Assembly: GCA_037974335.1 (NCBI GenBank)
Contig: CM075759.1
Location: 40,371,421 to 40,435,420, forward strand
From: Prionace glauca
Lineage: Eukaryota; Chordata; Chondrichthyes; Carcharhiniformes; Carcharhinidae
Direction of reading: 5' to 3'
DNA: 64,000 bases
A program made the position numbers and the translations under genes. Below, piece by piece: positions 46,076-57,239 of this stretch; positions within the stretch are counted from its first letter, which is position 1; every line of letters begins with the position of its first letter. The notes beneath the pieces are model-generated. The model was not told the DNA's origin, ran no database searches, and worked only from the letters and a program-made list of their open reading frames with translations.

Positions 46076-49000
46076 ATGGACCTGAATCCAGGAAAGGTGG
46101 ATCTGGATGTTCCCAGAATGGAACAGCATCTGAGGGGCACAGATCTGAATGTTACAATAACTGAAAGAAGTTTATACTGGATACTTGACTTGCTTTCTCA
46201 AAGTTGGCCGTCCACAGCTAAGCGTGTTGAATATGTCCTGAAACTGATTCAATGCTTTTACTATCCAATTCTGGCTCTTGTTGGTGTCCCTGGTAAGTTT
46301 CTCCACTGACTATGAATGATGTAGCCCATGTTTAACTCTGCCACTCTTGCCGTCTGATCGACCTTGTTTGTGATTGTTGCTTGTGATCTGTGTCCTTGTC
46401 GAGTTATCACATCACAAAGCACTGATCACTGTGATAATGATCTCTGTGTTGTGAAGTTGAGTTTGTAAAGATGTAAAAGATGCTTAGAAAGATTAAAAAG
46501 AATTGTGAAAACCTGCTGGAGGGGCACAAAAGTGTGTGCTCCCTTTAAAATGTTGTTTTTGTTTGACGCTAAGATGTTTAAACTGCAGAATGCACTGAAA
46601 CTCTAAGTTACAACACTTATTCCAGAGGCCAAAAGCATAGGGGTTGCCTGGTATAACCGGCACTGCAGGTTTTACATTGTGGTCAGCACAGTAAGAATTC
46701 TCACAATACAGTTAAAGCCTAACAGGTTTATTTGGTACCATGAGATTTTGGAATGTTGTTCCTTCTTCAGACAAACGAGGAGCCGTGATCAAGAACGGGA
46801 CATATAAAGACACAAACTCAAGTAACAAAATAATGGTTGGAATTGGAGTCTTCATAGGTAAACAAGTCTTAACGTTACAGAAAATATGAGTGGAAAGTTA
46901 AGCAGAGGTTAAAGAGATGTGTATTATCTCCTGTCAGGGCAGTTAGTGAGATTGTGCAAGTCCAGGCAAGTCGTGGGGGTAACAGGTAATGTGACTTTAT
47001 CACATAATCACACATATTACAGATAATGTGACATTATGGGATCTTGCAACACAAGATCCCAGTTGAGTCCGTCCTCCTGTGTGTGGAACTTGGCTATCAG
47101 TCACTGCTCAGCGAATCTGCACTGTTGTGTGTTATGAAGGTCGCCTTGGAGAATGTTTACCTGACGATCTCAGGCTCAATGCCCGTCACTGCTGAAGTGT
47201 TCCCCAACTGGAAGAGAACACTCCTGGTGACTGACAGTCCTGGGTTTGCAAAATCTCACTAACTGGCCTGGATGGAGACAATACACACTTCTACAACCTG
47301 TGCTTGGCTCTCTCTCCAATCACATTGTCTGTATCTTTAAGACCTGATTATCTCGAAAGACTCACATTCCAACCATTACTTTGTACATTGAGTTTGTGTC
47401 TTTATATGCCCTGTTTGTGAACAAAACTTCCACTCACTGGATGAAGGGGCAGCGCTCCAAAAGCTGGTGCTGCCATATAAACCTGTTGGATTTTAACCTG
47501 GTGTTGTGAGACTTCTTACTGTACTTACCCCAGTCCAACACTGGCATCTCCACATCATTGTTTTGCATTGTGCCAGTCCATGAGTTTAAATTTTAAAAAA
47601 ACTCAGCTAAAAGGGACCGATTTGAAATTATTGTTGTTGACAACCTCAAGCCAATCTGAGTACAGTGTTGTTGACAGGTCATTAGGATGATATAAAAAAA
47701 GACAACTGTCTTCAGGGCAGATCCACCAGTGCTGAGCCAGGAGTACAACCAGAAGCAGGGCCCCATCACCTGAAACAGTCAGGATTAAGATAGACATGGA
47801 GAGAAATGAATTCTCTCAATGGGTGATGAATCTGTTGAATTCATTACCTCAGTGTGGTGGATGCTGGGATTTCTTAAATTTGAGGAGACAGAGTTTTAAA
47901 TAGTAATGGATTCGAGCATGGGCTGGGGGATGGTTCGTGAGGGGGGTGGGAGGTTAATATCGGACTTGTTGTGCCCCTGATAGTTAGGTGTTTACCTGGC
48001 AATAGTCCAGAAGGCCTATTCCACTGGAGAATTGTGCTGTCCCTGCTACCATCTGGCAAACTGATTTCAATCGCTTACATCAGATCAGAGTTACACTGAA
48101 AAAAAAATGGGGAACCGCTTGTCACTTTGGATTTTATTTTAAAAGTGCAGACAGTGCTCCATATGGGACAGCTCCACACGCCCCACCCCACATATTCCAT
48201 GTGCATCCAGCAGAAGGGTTTCTACAGTTCTTGGCAATAAAATGATTCAAAACTTACTCCAACTTGTAAAGCAAACAAAAAAGGTTTAATCAGGAAACTT
48301 CATAACACTAACACTCGAGGCCTCACCCTAGGCCATTCCAAGCTCCCTCAAACCCCAGCAGCATGTTACTGTACTGAGTCGGGTGGTCAGCTGACCACCA
48401 CATCATGTTCCCATTGGATAGATAGCTTTCAGCTTGTTCCCATTGGTCACTATAACAGATCTAATGTGTTGTTCCATTGGTTCCATTGTAATATTCCACT
48501 CAAACCCGCCTGTCTCACGACCAAATCCTTGCCAACCCAACCAACTCAAACCCATCACTTCCTAGACACTTCCCAGTTACTGTGATCCCACCAGTTCACC
48601 ACATTCTCCATCTCTTCCTTGTTCTTGGTGCCATCGTTTTTTTGAGATCTGACCCAAAGCAGTGGCATCGTCAACAAACTTGTATATCAAGTTGGAGAGG
48701 CATTTGTCCACACAGTCATTGCTGTATAAGGAGTGTAGTAAGGGGCTGACGACACAGGTTTGTGGGGCACCGCTGTTGAGAATTATTGTGGAGGAGGTTG
48801 TTTGACTGTCCTTATTTATTGCTGTCTGGCAGCATCAAATTACAGAGATAGGAGCCTAGCCCCAGGCCAGAGTCTTTGTACATGAGTTTCATTGGAATAA
48901 TGATGTTAAAGATTGAGCTGTAGTCGATAAACAGGAGTCTGTGTTATAATGTCGACTATCGGCTGACGGCGATGGCATCTGTCCAACTGTTGTGGAAATA

Positions 49001-50924
49001 GGTGAACTGTAGAGGATCCAGGCAATCTAGGAGCGTGGAACTGATTCATGTCATAATTAATCCTTTGCTGCATCATATAATATTGGGCATATGTGTCACT
49101 GGACAATAGTCATTAAGACAGGCTGCTTGGTTTTTCTTTGATAGCAGCCTTGGTTTGATTTTTTTTCTTACCCGGTGCACAGATCAGCAATTTTTCTCCT
49201 GAAAGAGGGCTCACTGAGCTTGACTGGTCCAATAGGTCATAGTGGGGGGGGGGGGGGCAGCAAATACACTGGGCACTATGGACAGTAGCTTTATACTGAA
49301 CACTGAACCTTTGAAAACAAACCCTGGTATTTGTTTCCAGTGCCATTGGAGTGTGAGATTACTATTTATTCCTGTGTTGTGCGATCGGTGACCAGGTTGC
49401 TGAGGTCTCCTCTCCAGGGTAAATTCCTTTCTAAACAGAATAGAGATTTAAAATCTCTCTCTCTGCCCAGAGAAAAGGGTGAAACCAGTACTGTTTGGAA
49501 CCTGCTCTGCTGCAGGTTTGTCAGTAAGCTGTCTGAAAGATGACAGATTACTATCAACAGAATTCTACTCTGAATTCTCTGTCAGGTTTACCCCCACAGC
49601 CTTCTAACTCTCCAAATCCCCCACAAGGTAGAGAGGCTATTTACCTGCAGCTGAGTGACGGTCAATGTTGAGGACTCCCGGAAAACTCTGTCCAAAATGC
49701 ATATCATTTTGCCCCTACCATGGAGCAGCACGGTGGCACAGTGCTTCGCAATGCTGACTCACAGCATCAGGTATCTGGCTTCAATCCCAGTCTCGGCTCA
49801 CTCTCTGTGTTGAGATTGGACATTCTCCCCGTGTCTGCGTGGGTTTCCTTCCAAATGTTCCACTTTCCTCTCATACTCCAAAAGATGTGCGGGATCATAA
49901 AAAAGGAAATTTCAGTGATTCAGTGTTGGTTCATTTTTTTATTCTGTTCCATCTGTAGTCTAAATGATAACTTTTCCCCCTTGAATCATATCTAATTATA
50001 TTCTTTATTTCCTTCCTGACAGCGAACATAATCACAATTGTGACACTGACGAGCAGAAACTGTGGTCTGTCCAAATGTGTGACTCGTTACCTGGTGGCCA
50101 TGTCAGTGGGGGATCTGCTGGTCATTATCCTCGACCTGATATTGAGACACATTCCCATTGTTTATTGGAAACAGTTTCATTTCATGCGCTCGCTCCCCAT
50201 GTGTAACATCCACGCCATCCTGCTTTTTGCAGCCACTGACTGTTCTGTCTGGTTCACCGTCACTTTCACCTTTGATCGATTTGTGGCCATTTGCTGCCCC
50301 AAGTTGAAAAGTAAATATTGCACTGAGAAAACAGCCACTGTGGTTCTGGGAACAGTGACGGTGCTGAGCTGTTTAAAGAACGTTTTCTGGTATTTTATGT
50401 TATTGAATAGGTATCAGATGATGAACGACCCCTGGTTTTGTCGTTTCACATGGAATGTTGTGTATTCTGAGGTCTGGACATCAATTGAGTTCCTCCACAA
50501 CATTCTAAACCCATGTGTCCCATTTGCCCTGATTCTGCTGCTCAATGCTCTCACTGTCAGACACATCTTGGTAAGCAGCAGAGCCCGCAGGAGACTCCGG
50601 GCTCACAGCAGTGGGGAGAATCCGAGTGACCCAGAGATGGAGAGTCGAAGGAAATCCATCATTTTACTGTATGTTATCTCAGCCAATTTCATCCTCTTAT
50701 GGTCGACATTAATGGTTTATTCAATATGGATGCGGTTGTATGGATTTGGCTATTGGTCAGTAAATTTGCATCCTTTTGTTATGGAATTGGGCTTCATGCT
50801 GCAGCTCACAAGTTGCTGCACAAACACTGCCATTTATGTTGTGACACAGACTCATTTCAGACAACAGCTAAAAGATCTACTGAAATACCCCCTCACTGCA
50901 ATACCTCAACTCAATATACACTGA
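46076..50924 (+). CDS. Class A GPCR, GPR139-like, two exons (gene 2)
   Basis: Plus-strand sister of gene 1. Exon 1 is 46076-46292 and ends 'LVGVP' plus G before GTAAGT. Exon 2 is 50023-50924 after an acceptor ending CCTGACAG. The phase-1 junction gives Ala, and the frame is open for 372 residues. The ATG at 46076 has A at -3 and G at +4. The N-terminus has an Asn-glycosylation motif (NVT). TM1 is at about residues 58-82 and TM2 about 95-113 ('YLVAMSVGDLLVI'). Cys133 starts TM3, which ends in 'FDRFVAICCP' (157-166). The third loop is basic ('SSRARRRLRAH'), TM6 contains 'YVISANFILLWSTL' and TM7 contains 'NTAIYVVTQTHF'. The cytoplasmic tail is short. The 3.7-kb intron carries an inverted-end transposon, an L2-like scrap and a V-SINE. 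Ligand and tissue are unknown; the GPR139-like label is by resemblance. Confidence 0.92.
46683..47565. mobile_element. Element with about 50-bp inverted ends, Penelope-type termini
   Basis: Left end 'cagtaagaattctcacaata', right end '...gttgtgagacttcttactg', with 'aacaggtttatttgg' and 'ccatataaacctgtt' inside them. It contains 'ggatgaaggggcagcgctcc' and its inverted, diverged counterpart. Its termini match those at 24.4-25.9 kb. It has no GIY-YIG or RT frame, so it is a non-autonomous or internally deleted relative. It sits in the intron of GPCR gene 2. Confidence 0.75.
47570..48600. other. Intron sequence, nothing recognised
   Basis: Part of the intron of GPCR gene 2. No exon or clear repeat seen. 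Confidence 0.4.
48600..48965 (-). repeat. L2/Rex1-like LINE RT fragment
   Basis: The minus strand encodes 'LFIDYSSIFNIIIPM', then a stretch like 'RCPTNLCRQPLTTLL' in the usual order of L2/Rex1-type RT. The frame is broken. Confidence 0.6.
49230..49260. repeat. Poly-G run
   Basis: A run of about 14 G at 49244-49257 in intronic DNA. Confidence 0.7.
49725..49895 (+). repeat. V-SINE (HE1-like), 3'-truncated
   Basis: The plus strand reads 'cagcacggtggcacagtgct', 'gctgactcacagcatcaggt', 'ttctccccgtgtctgcgtgg' and 'ccaaaagatgtgcggg'. It lies just upstream of exon 2 of GPCR gene 2. Confidence 0.88.
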
Positions 50925-50989
50925 CAGGATACTACAACCACAAGACCCCTTATTTTTTCTGATAGGCATTCATGGTGTAAACAGCAAAA

Positions 50990-51775
50990 CACCCTCACAG
51001 AAACAGAAATAGTTAGAGATAGAGAGAAAGAGCGAGAGAGTGAGAGGACAGTGTTAGCAACAGTAAGATTGGCAGAGAGAGAGAGAGATTGGCATAGAGA
51101 GGGAAAGACACAAACACATGGAGAACAACTGAGTTTGAAAGAGTTTCTAACAGGTACAGAGAAAGAAACAGACAGGCAGAGAAAACAAAAACAGAGACAG
51201 AGACACTCCCACAGAGTGAGAGATAAAGGGATAGAGTGGAGAAAATGGCGAGGGTGACATCCAGGGAATGAGAAAGGGAGACAGAAGAAGGCAGACTGGA
51301 GGTTGCTATAAGAGAGAGAAATGTAGATGAAGGGGTAACAGAAGACAAGAAATGAGGCACAGGGAAATAACCGGAGTCAGAGAGAAACAGGGGTATAGAG
51401 AAAGAGAGAGAGGTGGAATGAGAAAGAGTAAGATTGAATGAGTACAATGGAAACAAGAGCAAAAATAGAGCGCCCAAGGGAGAGAGGGGGGAGGTGAAGG
51501 TGGGAAGTTAGAGAGAGAGAGAGGGATAGACAGACAAGTAAGTAAAAGGGGGAGAGAGAGAGGGAGAAGGAAGCTGAGACTGAGAGGGAGCAGGAGTGAC
51601 AGAGGAATATGGTAGAGAGTGGGAGAGTGGAGGGTAGGTGGACAGACAGAAAGAGGCAGAGAGAAACATTGAGAGACACAGAGGCACAGAGGGACACAGA
51701 GAAAGAGTGACAGAGAGAGAGAGAAACAGATACACAAAAAGTGGCAGAGAGATATATTGAATGACTTTAATGATA
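50990..51775. repeat. GA-rich tract 3' of GPCR gene 2
   Basis: Mirror of the CT-rich tract at 17.37-18.09 kb, again directly beyond the receptor stop codon. Long Ser/Leu-rich frames on the minus strand reflect composition only. Confidence 0.88.
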
Positions 51776-51780
51776 ACCAT

Positions 51781-52090
51781 CAGGTGGAGTTATTGGAATA
51801 TGAGCTCCCTGATTGAGGCAGTTAATGCTGTCCAATCCGGAAACCCTGCAGGCGTGTGTAATATGGTGTGTGTTGGTTACTGGAATTCAGGGTCTGTACA
51901 CTCAGGATGTGGACTGGTGGCTTAATCACGCGACTATTAATACAGAAACTCAGCTAATGTATTGGGCACCCAGGTTCCAATCTCATCACGGCGGATGGTG
52001 GAATTTGAATAAATAGATCAGGAATTCAGAATCAGCATGTGACCATAAAAACATTACTGGTTGTCAGAAATCCTTATCTGGTTCAGCAAT
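51781..52090 (+). repeat. tRNA-type SINE and duplicated flank
   Basis: The start ('caggtggagttattggaata' and 'ggcagttaatgctgtccaat') matches the inverted block at 17.28-17.35 kb. It is followed by the SINE middle 'cacggcggatggtggaattt' and tail 'gaccataaaaacattactgg'. Confidence 0.65.
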
Positions 52091-52094
52091 GTCC

Positions 52095-53530
52095 CAGTGA
52101 AGGAAATCTGTTGTGCTTAAGTGGTCAGGCTTAATCGTAACTCCAGGGTCACAGCAACGCAGTAGACACTTACTGACCCTCTGAGCATGGGCAACTAGGA
52201 GGCTGAGTCGTGAAGGCAGATGCCTTGAGTTGGCTACAACTGATTCTGGTCGTATCCCCAATAGAAGAGACGGTACTCGTGAACTTTTCCAAAACTCATC
52301 CAGTGGCAGCCAGTAATATTTGGCTTTGGACACAAAGTTACCCAGTCTTGAATAAACTGAAGCAACTAGTGATGATGGGAGAGCCAAAAGGCCATCACAG
52401 CCTGAACTGCACCCATGTTGGAGTGGCAGACAGCAGCTGACTTTGGAAGTTGGCACACGCCTATGGGGTTCAGAAGGGTCATCCTGAGCCAGCTTCACCA
52501 TTCCAACCTGGCTGAAATTTGCCATGGCCACCAGGAGTGACAGACTGAAGGTCCTCCAAATTTCCAGTTTGGTGGCAAGGTATGGATACAGATATGTGCT
52601 CATGGGTCAGTGCTGGCAACATCAAGAAGGGCAGAACTATCACCAGTCACTACTCTTCACACTTGGGAATGGCTGGGACGGCCATAGACGTGGCTGCATA
52701 TGGAGAGTGCCGGACCGTTCATGGGGTCCATGTTCCTGACAATGATAGATGCTGATTCAAAGTGGATGGCCATACACAGGGTGAATTAATCCAACACAAG
52801 GACAAGAGTGGACACCCGGGATCTGGCAGGTATTGTTTTCTGAAAATGGACCATCTTTCATCAACCAAAATGTGTGCATTGCATGAAGTTGAGAAGAATT
52901 TAAAGCGTTAAGACAGTGTCCATATTACCCATCATCCAATGATCTGGCAGAAATAGCAAGCCAAACAGCACAAACAGGTTCAAAAAATCACCCCACACCA
53001 AACCATCCAGATTAATCTTCAGTTACAGGACAACACCCCCCCTCCTAACACCACCACCTCCCGTCTTCAACAACAGGAAGTGTCCAAGCAGAGTTTCTCA
53101 CGGGAAGATCACTTTGCCCAAAGTTAAGTCTGATCTTCCGAGGGTGGAAGTTGACACCCAGTGCCGTTCCCATCAACCAGGAGAGACACTTAAAGGCAGT
53201 TGATAGATATTTTGTAAAGAATCATGGCAATGAATCCACGTGGATATGAGGCACGTTCAGGTCAGGGACAGGGCCAGGTTCCTATCAAGTCCATTTGGGA
53301 GATACCATCCCATGGGAATGCTTCAATCATCTACAAGCCATAAAACCCCAAACCAAGCAAGAAAAAAAAAACAATTTGCAGCATACCAGGATCTTCAGAA
53401 CAAATTCCAGGCCCTCCAGCTCCTGCTCTCCATCTCCGCCAGTGGGAAACTCGGAGTCTGAAATGGACACAGCGGGTTTAGCCGCTCAACCGGAAGGGCT
53501 GAACCCCCCTCACTCCTGAGGCAAAGCAGG
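52095..53530 (+). mobile_element. Fossil Ty3/Gypsy-type pol remnant, copy B
   Basis: Mirror of copy A. It runs from the end of RNase H through the integrase to the pol C-terminus. Gag, protease, most of RT and both LTRs are missing. It is broken in several places and old. It lies in the same position relative to GPCR gene 2 as copy A does to gene 1, so both descend from one insertion. Confidence 0.75.
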
Positions 53531-53639
53531 AGGAACCGGACCCAGCATTGAAGCTCCAAAATACCTTCCAAAACAGTCAGTCCTCGGCGATTACTCCGAA
53601 ACAAGGTTGGAAGGATGCAATCACTTCAAACAGGTTCAT

Positions 53640-54420
53640 AAGTGTGAGGTTATCTCTTTGCAGCAGTAATAGGAAAGCAGATTATTATTTGAATGGGTGC
53701 AAATTGAGAGAGGTGGATACTCAGCGAGATCTTGGCTTCCCCATGCATCAGTAACTGAAAGGAAGCGCCCATGTACAACAGGCAGGAATGAAAGCCAATG
53801 GTGTGCTGGCCTTCAAAGAGAGAACATTTGAGTACAAGAATAGAGATGTGTTACTGCAGGTGTACAGGGCATTGCTGAGGCCACACTTTGATATTGTGTA
53901 CAGTTTTGGTGTCCTTATCTGAGGAAGGATGCCCTTGCTACAGAGGGAGTACAGCAACTGATTCCCAGGCCGATTCCTGAGATGGCAATCTGTGATATGA
54001 AGAGGAAATAAGTCGATTCGGTCTTAGTTCATTGGAGTTTATTGTGGTGAAGCATACAATATTGGAACATGTTTAGACAGGGGAGATTCAGAAAGAATGT
54101 TCCCGAGGCTCAAGAATTTGAGGACTAAGATTCATGGTTTGAGGATAAGCATCTACCTTTTGGAACAGAGATGAGGAGCATTTTCTCCACCCAGATAATT
54201 GTTGTACGTCAGGATCACAGAAGTAGCTGAGGCCAAAACCTTTAGTGATTTCAGGAAGAAATGATGAACAACTCTTGGGGCTAAAGTGATCCCGTAATTT
54301 GGGAAGAAGGGATGATCAGGATATTGAAGTTGGTGATCAGCTATGATCAAACTGAATGGTGGAGCAGGCTCGAAGGCCTGAATGGCCCACTCCTGCTTTC
54401 ACCATATTTCAATGTTTCTA
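53640..54420 (+). repeat. CR1-type LINE 3' fragment
   Basis: The plus strand has 'aaagccaatggtgtgctggc', 'gtacagggcattgctgaggc' and the tail 'ggctcgaaggcctgaatggc' with 'ctcctgctttca'. Frames are broken throughout. Confidence 0.75.
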
Positions 54421-54544
54421 TCATTGTGAAGCTGAGGTGAGCCTGTGCATGGTCTGTGCCTGAACATTGTGTAACTCTGAGCCTCGTCTGAGTCCGAAAC
54501 TTGTATGAATCTGAACCATGTCTCTGTCTGATCCTGAGTGTGCC

Positions 54545-55447
54545 TGAAACTGGTGTGGGCCTGAGCCTGGTGTGGGCCCGAGCATGGTGTGGGCCCGAGC
54601 CTGGTGTGAGCCCGAGCCTGGTGTGGGCCCGAGCCTGGTGTGGGCCCGAGCCTGGTGCGGGCCCGAGCCTGGTGCGGGCCCGAGCCTGGTGCGGGCCCGA
54701 GCCTGGTGCGGGCCCGAGCCTGGTGTGGGCCCGAGCCTGGTGTGGGCCCGAGCCTGGTGTGGGCCCGAGCCTGGTGTGGGCCCGAGCCTGGTGCGGGCCC
54801 GAGCCTGGTGCGGGCCCGAGCCTGGTGCGGGCCCGAGCCTGGTGCGGGCCCGAGCCTGGTGCGGGCCCGAGCCTGGTGTGGGCCCGAGCCTGGTGTGGGC
54901 CCGAGCCTGGTGTGGGCCTGAGCCTGGTGTGGGCCTGAGCCTGGTGTGGGCCCGAGCCTGGTGTGGGCCCGAGCCTGGTGTGGGCCCGAGCCTGGTGCGG
55001 GCCTGAGCCTGGTGTGGGCCTGAGCCTGGTGTGGGCCCGAGCCTGGTGTGGGCCCGAGCCTGGTGTGGCCCTGAGCCTGGTGTGGGCCCGAGCCTGGTGT
55101 GGGCCCGAGCCAGGTGTGGGCCCGAGCCTGGTGTGGGCCCGAGCCTGGTGTGGGCCCGAGCCTGGTGTGGGCCCGAGCCTGGTGTGGGACCCAGCCTGGT
55201 GTGGGCCGGAGCCTGGTGTGGGCCCGAGCCTGGTGTGGGCCTGAGCCTGGTGTGGGCCCGAGCCTGGTGTGGGCCGGAGCCTGGTGTGGGCCCGAGCCTG
55301 GTGTGGGCCTGAGCCTGGTGTGGGCCCGAGCCTGGTGTGGGCCCGAGCCTGGTGTCGGCCTGAGCCTGGTGTGGGCCGGAGCCTGGTGTGGGCCTGAGCC
55401 TGGTGTGGGCCTGAGCCTGGTGTGGGACTGAGCCTGGTGTGGGCCCT
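54545..55447. repeat. 17-bp minisatellite, about 52 units
   Basis: The unit is 'gagcctggtgtgggccc' (17 bp, GC-rich) over about 900 bp. Two main variants alternate in blocks: GTGTGGG against GTGCGGG, and CCCGAG against CCTGAG. GTGCGGG units cluster at 54650-54870. Because 17 is not a multiple of 3, all frames cycle and stay open on both strands, which creates long false proteins (WARAWCGPEPG forward, HTRLGPTPGSGP reverse). Confidence 0.97.
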
Positions 55448-56110
55448 CTCGACATGAATGTCATCATTCCATTTGTCTTTCTAACTGCCAATAGAACCTT
55501 CAGGTTAACCTTTAGAGAATCTTGAACAAGGACTCCAAAATCCCTTTGTGCACCTGATTTCCTCAGCATTTCACCGTTTAGAAAAGTCTATGCCTCCATT
55601 CCTCCTTCCAAAGTGCATATTCTCGCAATTTTCCTCAATTTATTCCATCTTCCATCTCTTTGGCCACTCTCTAATCTGTCCAAGTCCTTCTGTAGCTCTC
55701 CCACACTCACCCTGCCCCTGCCCAAGTACCTCATTACTCCCTGTCACTCTACATATCTTTGTATCATCTGCAAACTTAGCAATAACGCCTTCATTTCGTT
55801 CTTCTAAATCATTAATGTATATTGTGAGAAGTTGCGTCTCCAGCACCGAGACCTGAGACACACCTCTCATCACTGGCTGCCATCCTGAAAACAGATCCCT
55901 TCATCCCCACTCTCAGCCTGCTGCCAGTCAGCCAATCCTCTATCCATGCCAGGATCTGGCTCTCAATACCATTGACACTTAACTTATTTAGAGTTCTCCT
56001 CTGCAGGGCCTTATCAATGGCCTCCTGGAAGTTGAAAGAAATCAGGTTCAGTGGTTCTCCCTATCTAACTTTCTTGTTACGTCCTCAAAGATCTGTAACA
56101 GATTTGTCAG
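55448..56110 (-). repeat. CR1-type LINE RT fragment
   Basis: The minus strand encodes 'SVLETQLLTIYINDLEERNEG', then 'VIAKFADDTKICRVTG' with the FADD box (55873-55640), and upstream RT pieces to about 56110. It abuts the minisatellite. Confidence 0.78.
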
Positions 56111-56119
56111 ACATGACCT

Positions 56120-57215
56120 CCTCTTGACAAAGCCGAACTGACTCAGTCCTATGGTGAAGTTGTACGAATGAGGTAATGGCATGATGGGAAAATTGGTCAA
56201 GTATTTGGTACACAAAAAGAAAGCTGACTCTGCGTAACCTAAGACATGAATAAGACGGGAGGAGGTCAAGACCTGATAAGGCTGACTCTGCATAACCTCG
56301 GGCTGTATGTGTAAGGCAAGATCAGGGAGGAAGGAGTCACAAACCTTTCTCTGTTCTATCAAAGGACAAGATAAAAGTATGAATGGTGAGAAAGATTTCT
56401 AGGAGTTGAGCGGGTTGTACCATGATTCTGGTCACCCTATTATAGAAAGGATATGATTAAACAAGAAAGAGTGCAGAAACGATTTACAAAGATGCTCCCG
56501 GGACTTGGTGGTTTGAGTTATAAGCAATCAATGGATAGACTGGTTTTTTTTTTAGAGCCTAGGAGGCTGAGGGATTATCTTATAGAGGTCTATAAAATAA
56601 TGTGGAGCATAGATCAGTTAGATAGTCAATATCTTTTCCCAGCTGCACTGGTGTCTAAATCTAGAGGACATAGGTTTACCGTGAGAAGGGAGAGATATAA
56701 AAGAGTCCAGAGAGACTTTTTTTTTCTCACAAATGGTCTGGAGTGTCCAGAACAAGCTATCAGAGGTAGCGGTAGAGGTGGGTGCGATTTTTTTTTTGTT
56801 TTTAGAAAGTGCTTACACAGTTACGTGCTATCGAGGGGAGATGGGCGAAACATTGGCAATTGGGACTAGTTTACTCGTTAAAAAAGGGTGGCATAGACAT
56901 GTTGGGCTGAAAGACCTGCTTCCATGCTGTAAACCTTTATGACTTTCTGACTCTATCTCATCTTCCTGATTCTCCCAGATACTGATTACGAGTCAGTCTC
57001 CTGTTTAAGTAGATGAATCAGATGTGTAAGGCAAGATCAGGGAGGAAGGAGTCACAAACCTTTCTCTGTTCTATCAAAGGACAAGATAAAAGTATGAATG
57101 GTGAGACAAAGATTTCTGGGAGTTGAGCGGGTTGTACCATGATTCTGGTCACCCTATTATAGAAAGGGTATGATTAAACAAGAACGAGTGCAGAAAAGAT
57201 TTACAAAGTTTTGAA
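56120..57215 (+). repeat. LINE C-terminal piece flanked by two copies of an unknown 190-bp repeat
   Basis: A block of about 190 bp (56309-56496) is repeated nearly exactly at 57025-57215. The copies start 'tgtgtaaggcaagatcaggg' and end 'gcagaaacgatttacaaag'. Between them (56450-56940) lies a CR1 C-terminus in plus orientation ('ERVQKRFTKMLPGLGGLSYK', 'YLIEVYKIMWSIDQLDSQY'). The family of the 190-bp unit is unknown. Confidence 0.65.
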
Positions 57216-57239
57216 AGATTTACAGCATACAAAGATTTA

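Noticed and set aside
52064-52603. A 179-codon minus-strand frame
   Set aside because: It is antisense to the Gypsy fossil, whose sense strand is the plus strand here.
54421-55569. A 382-codon minus-strand frame of HTRLGPTPGSGP-type repeats
   Set aside because: Explained fully by the 17-bp minisatellite, which stays open in all three frames on both strands.
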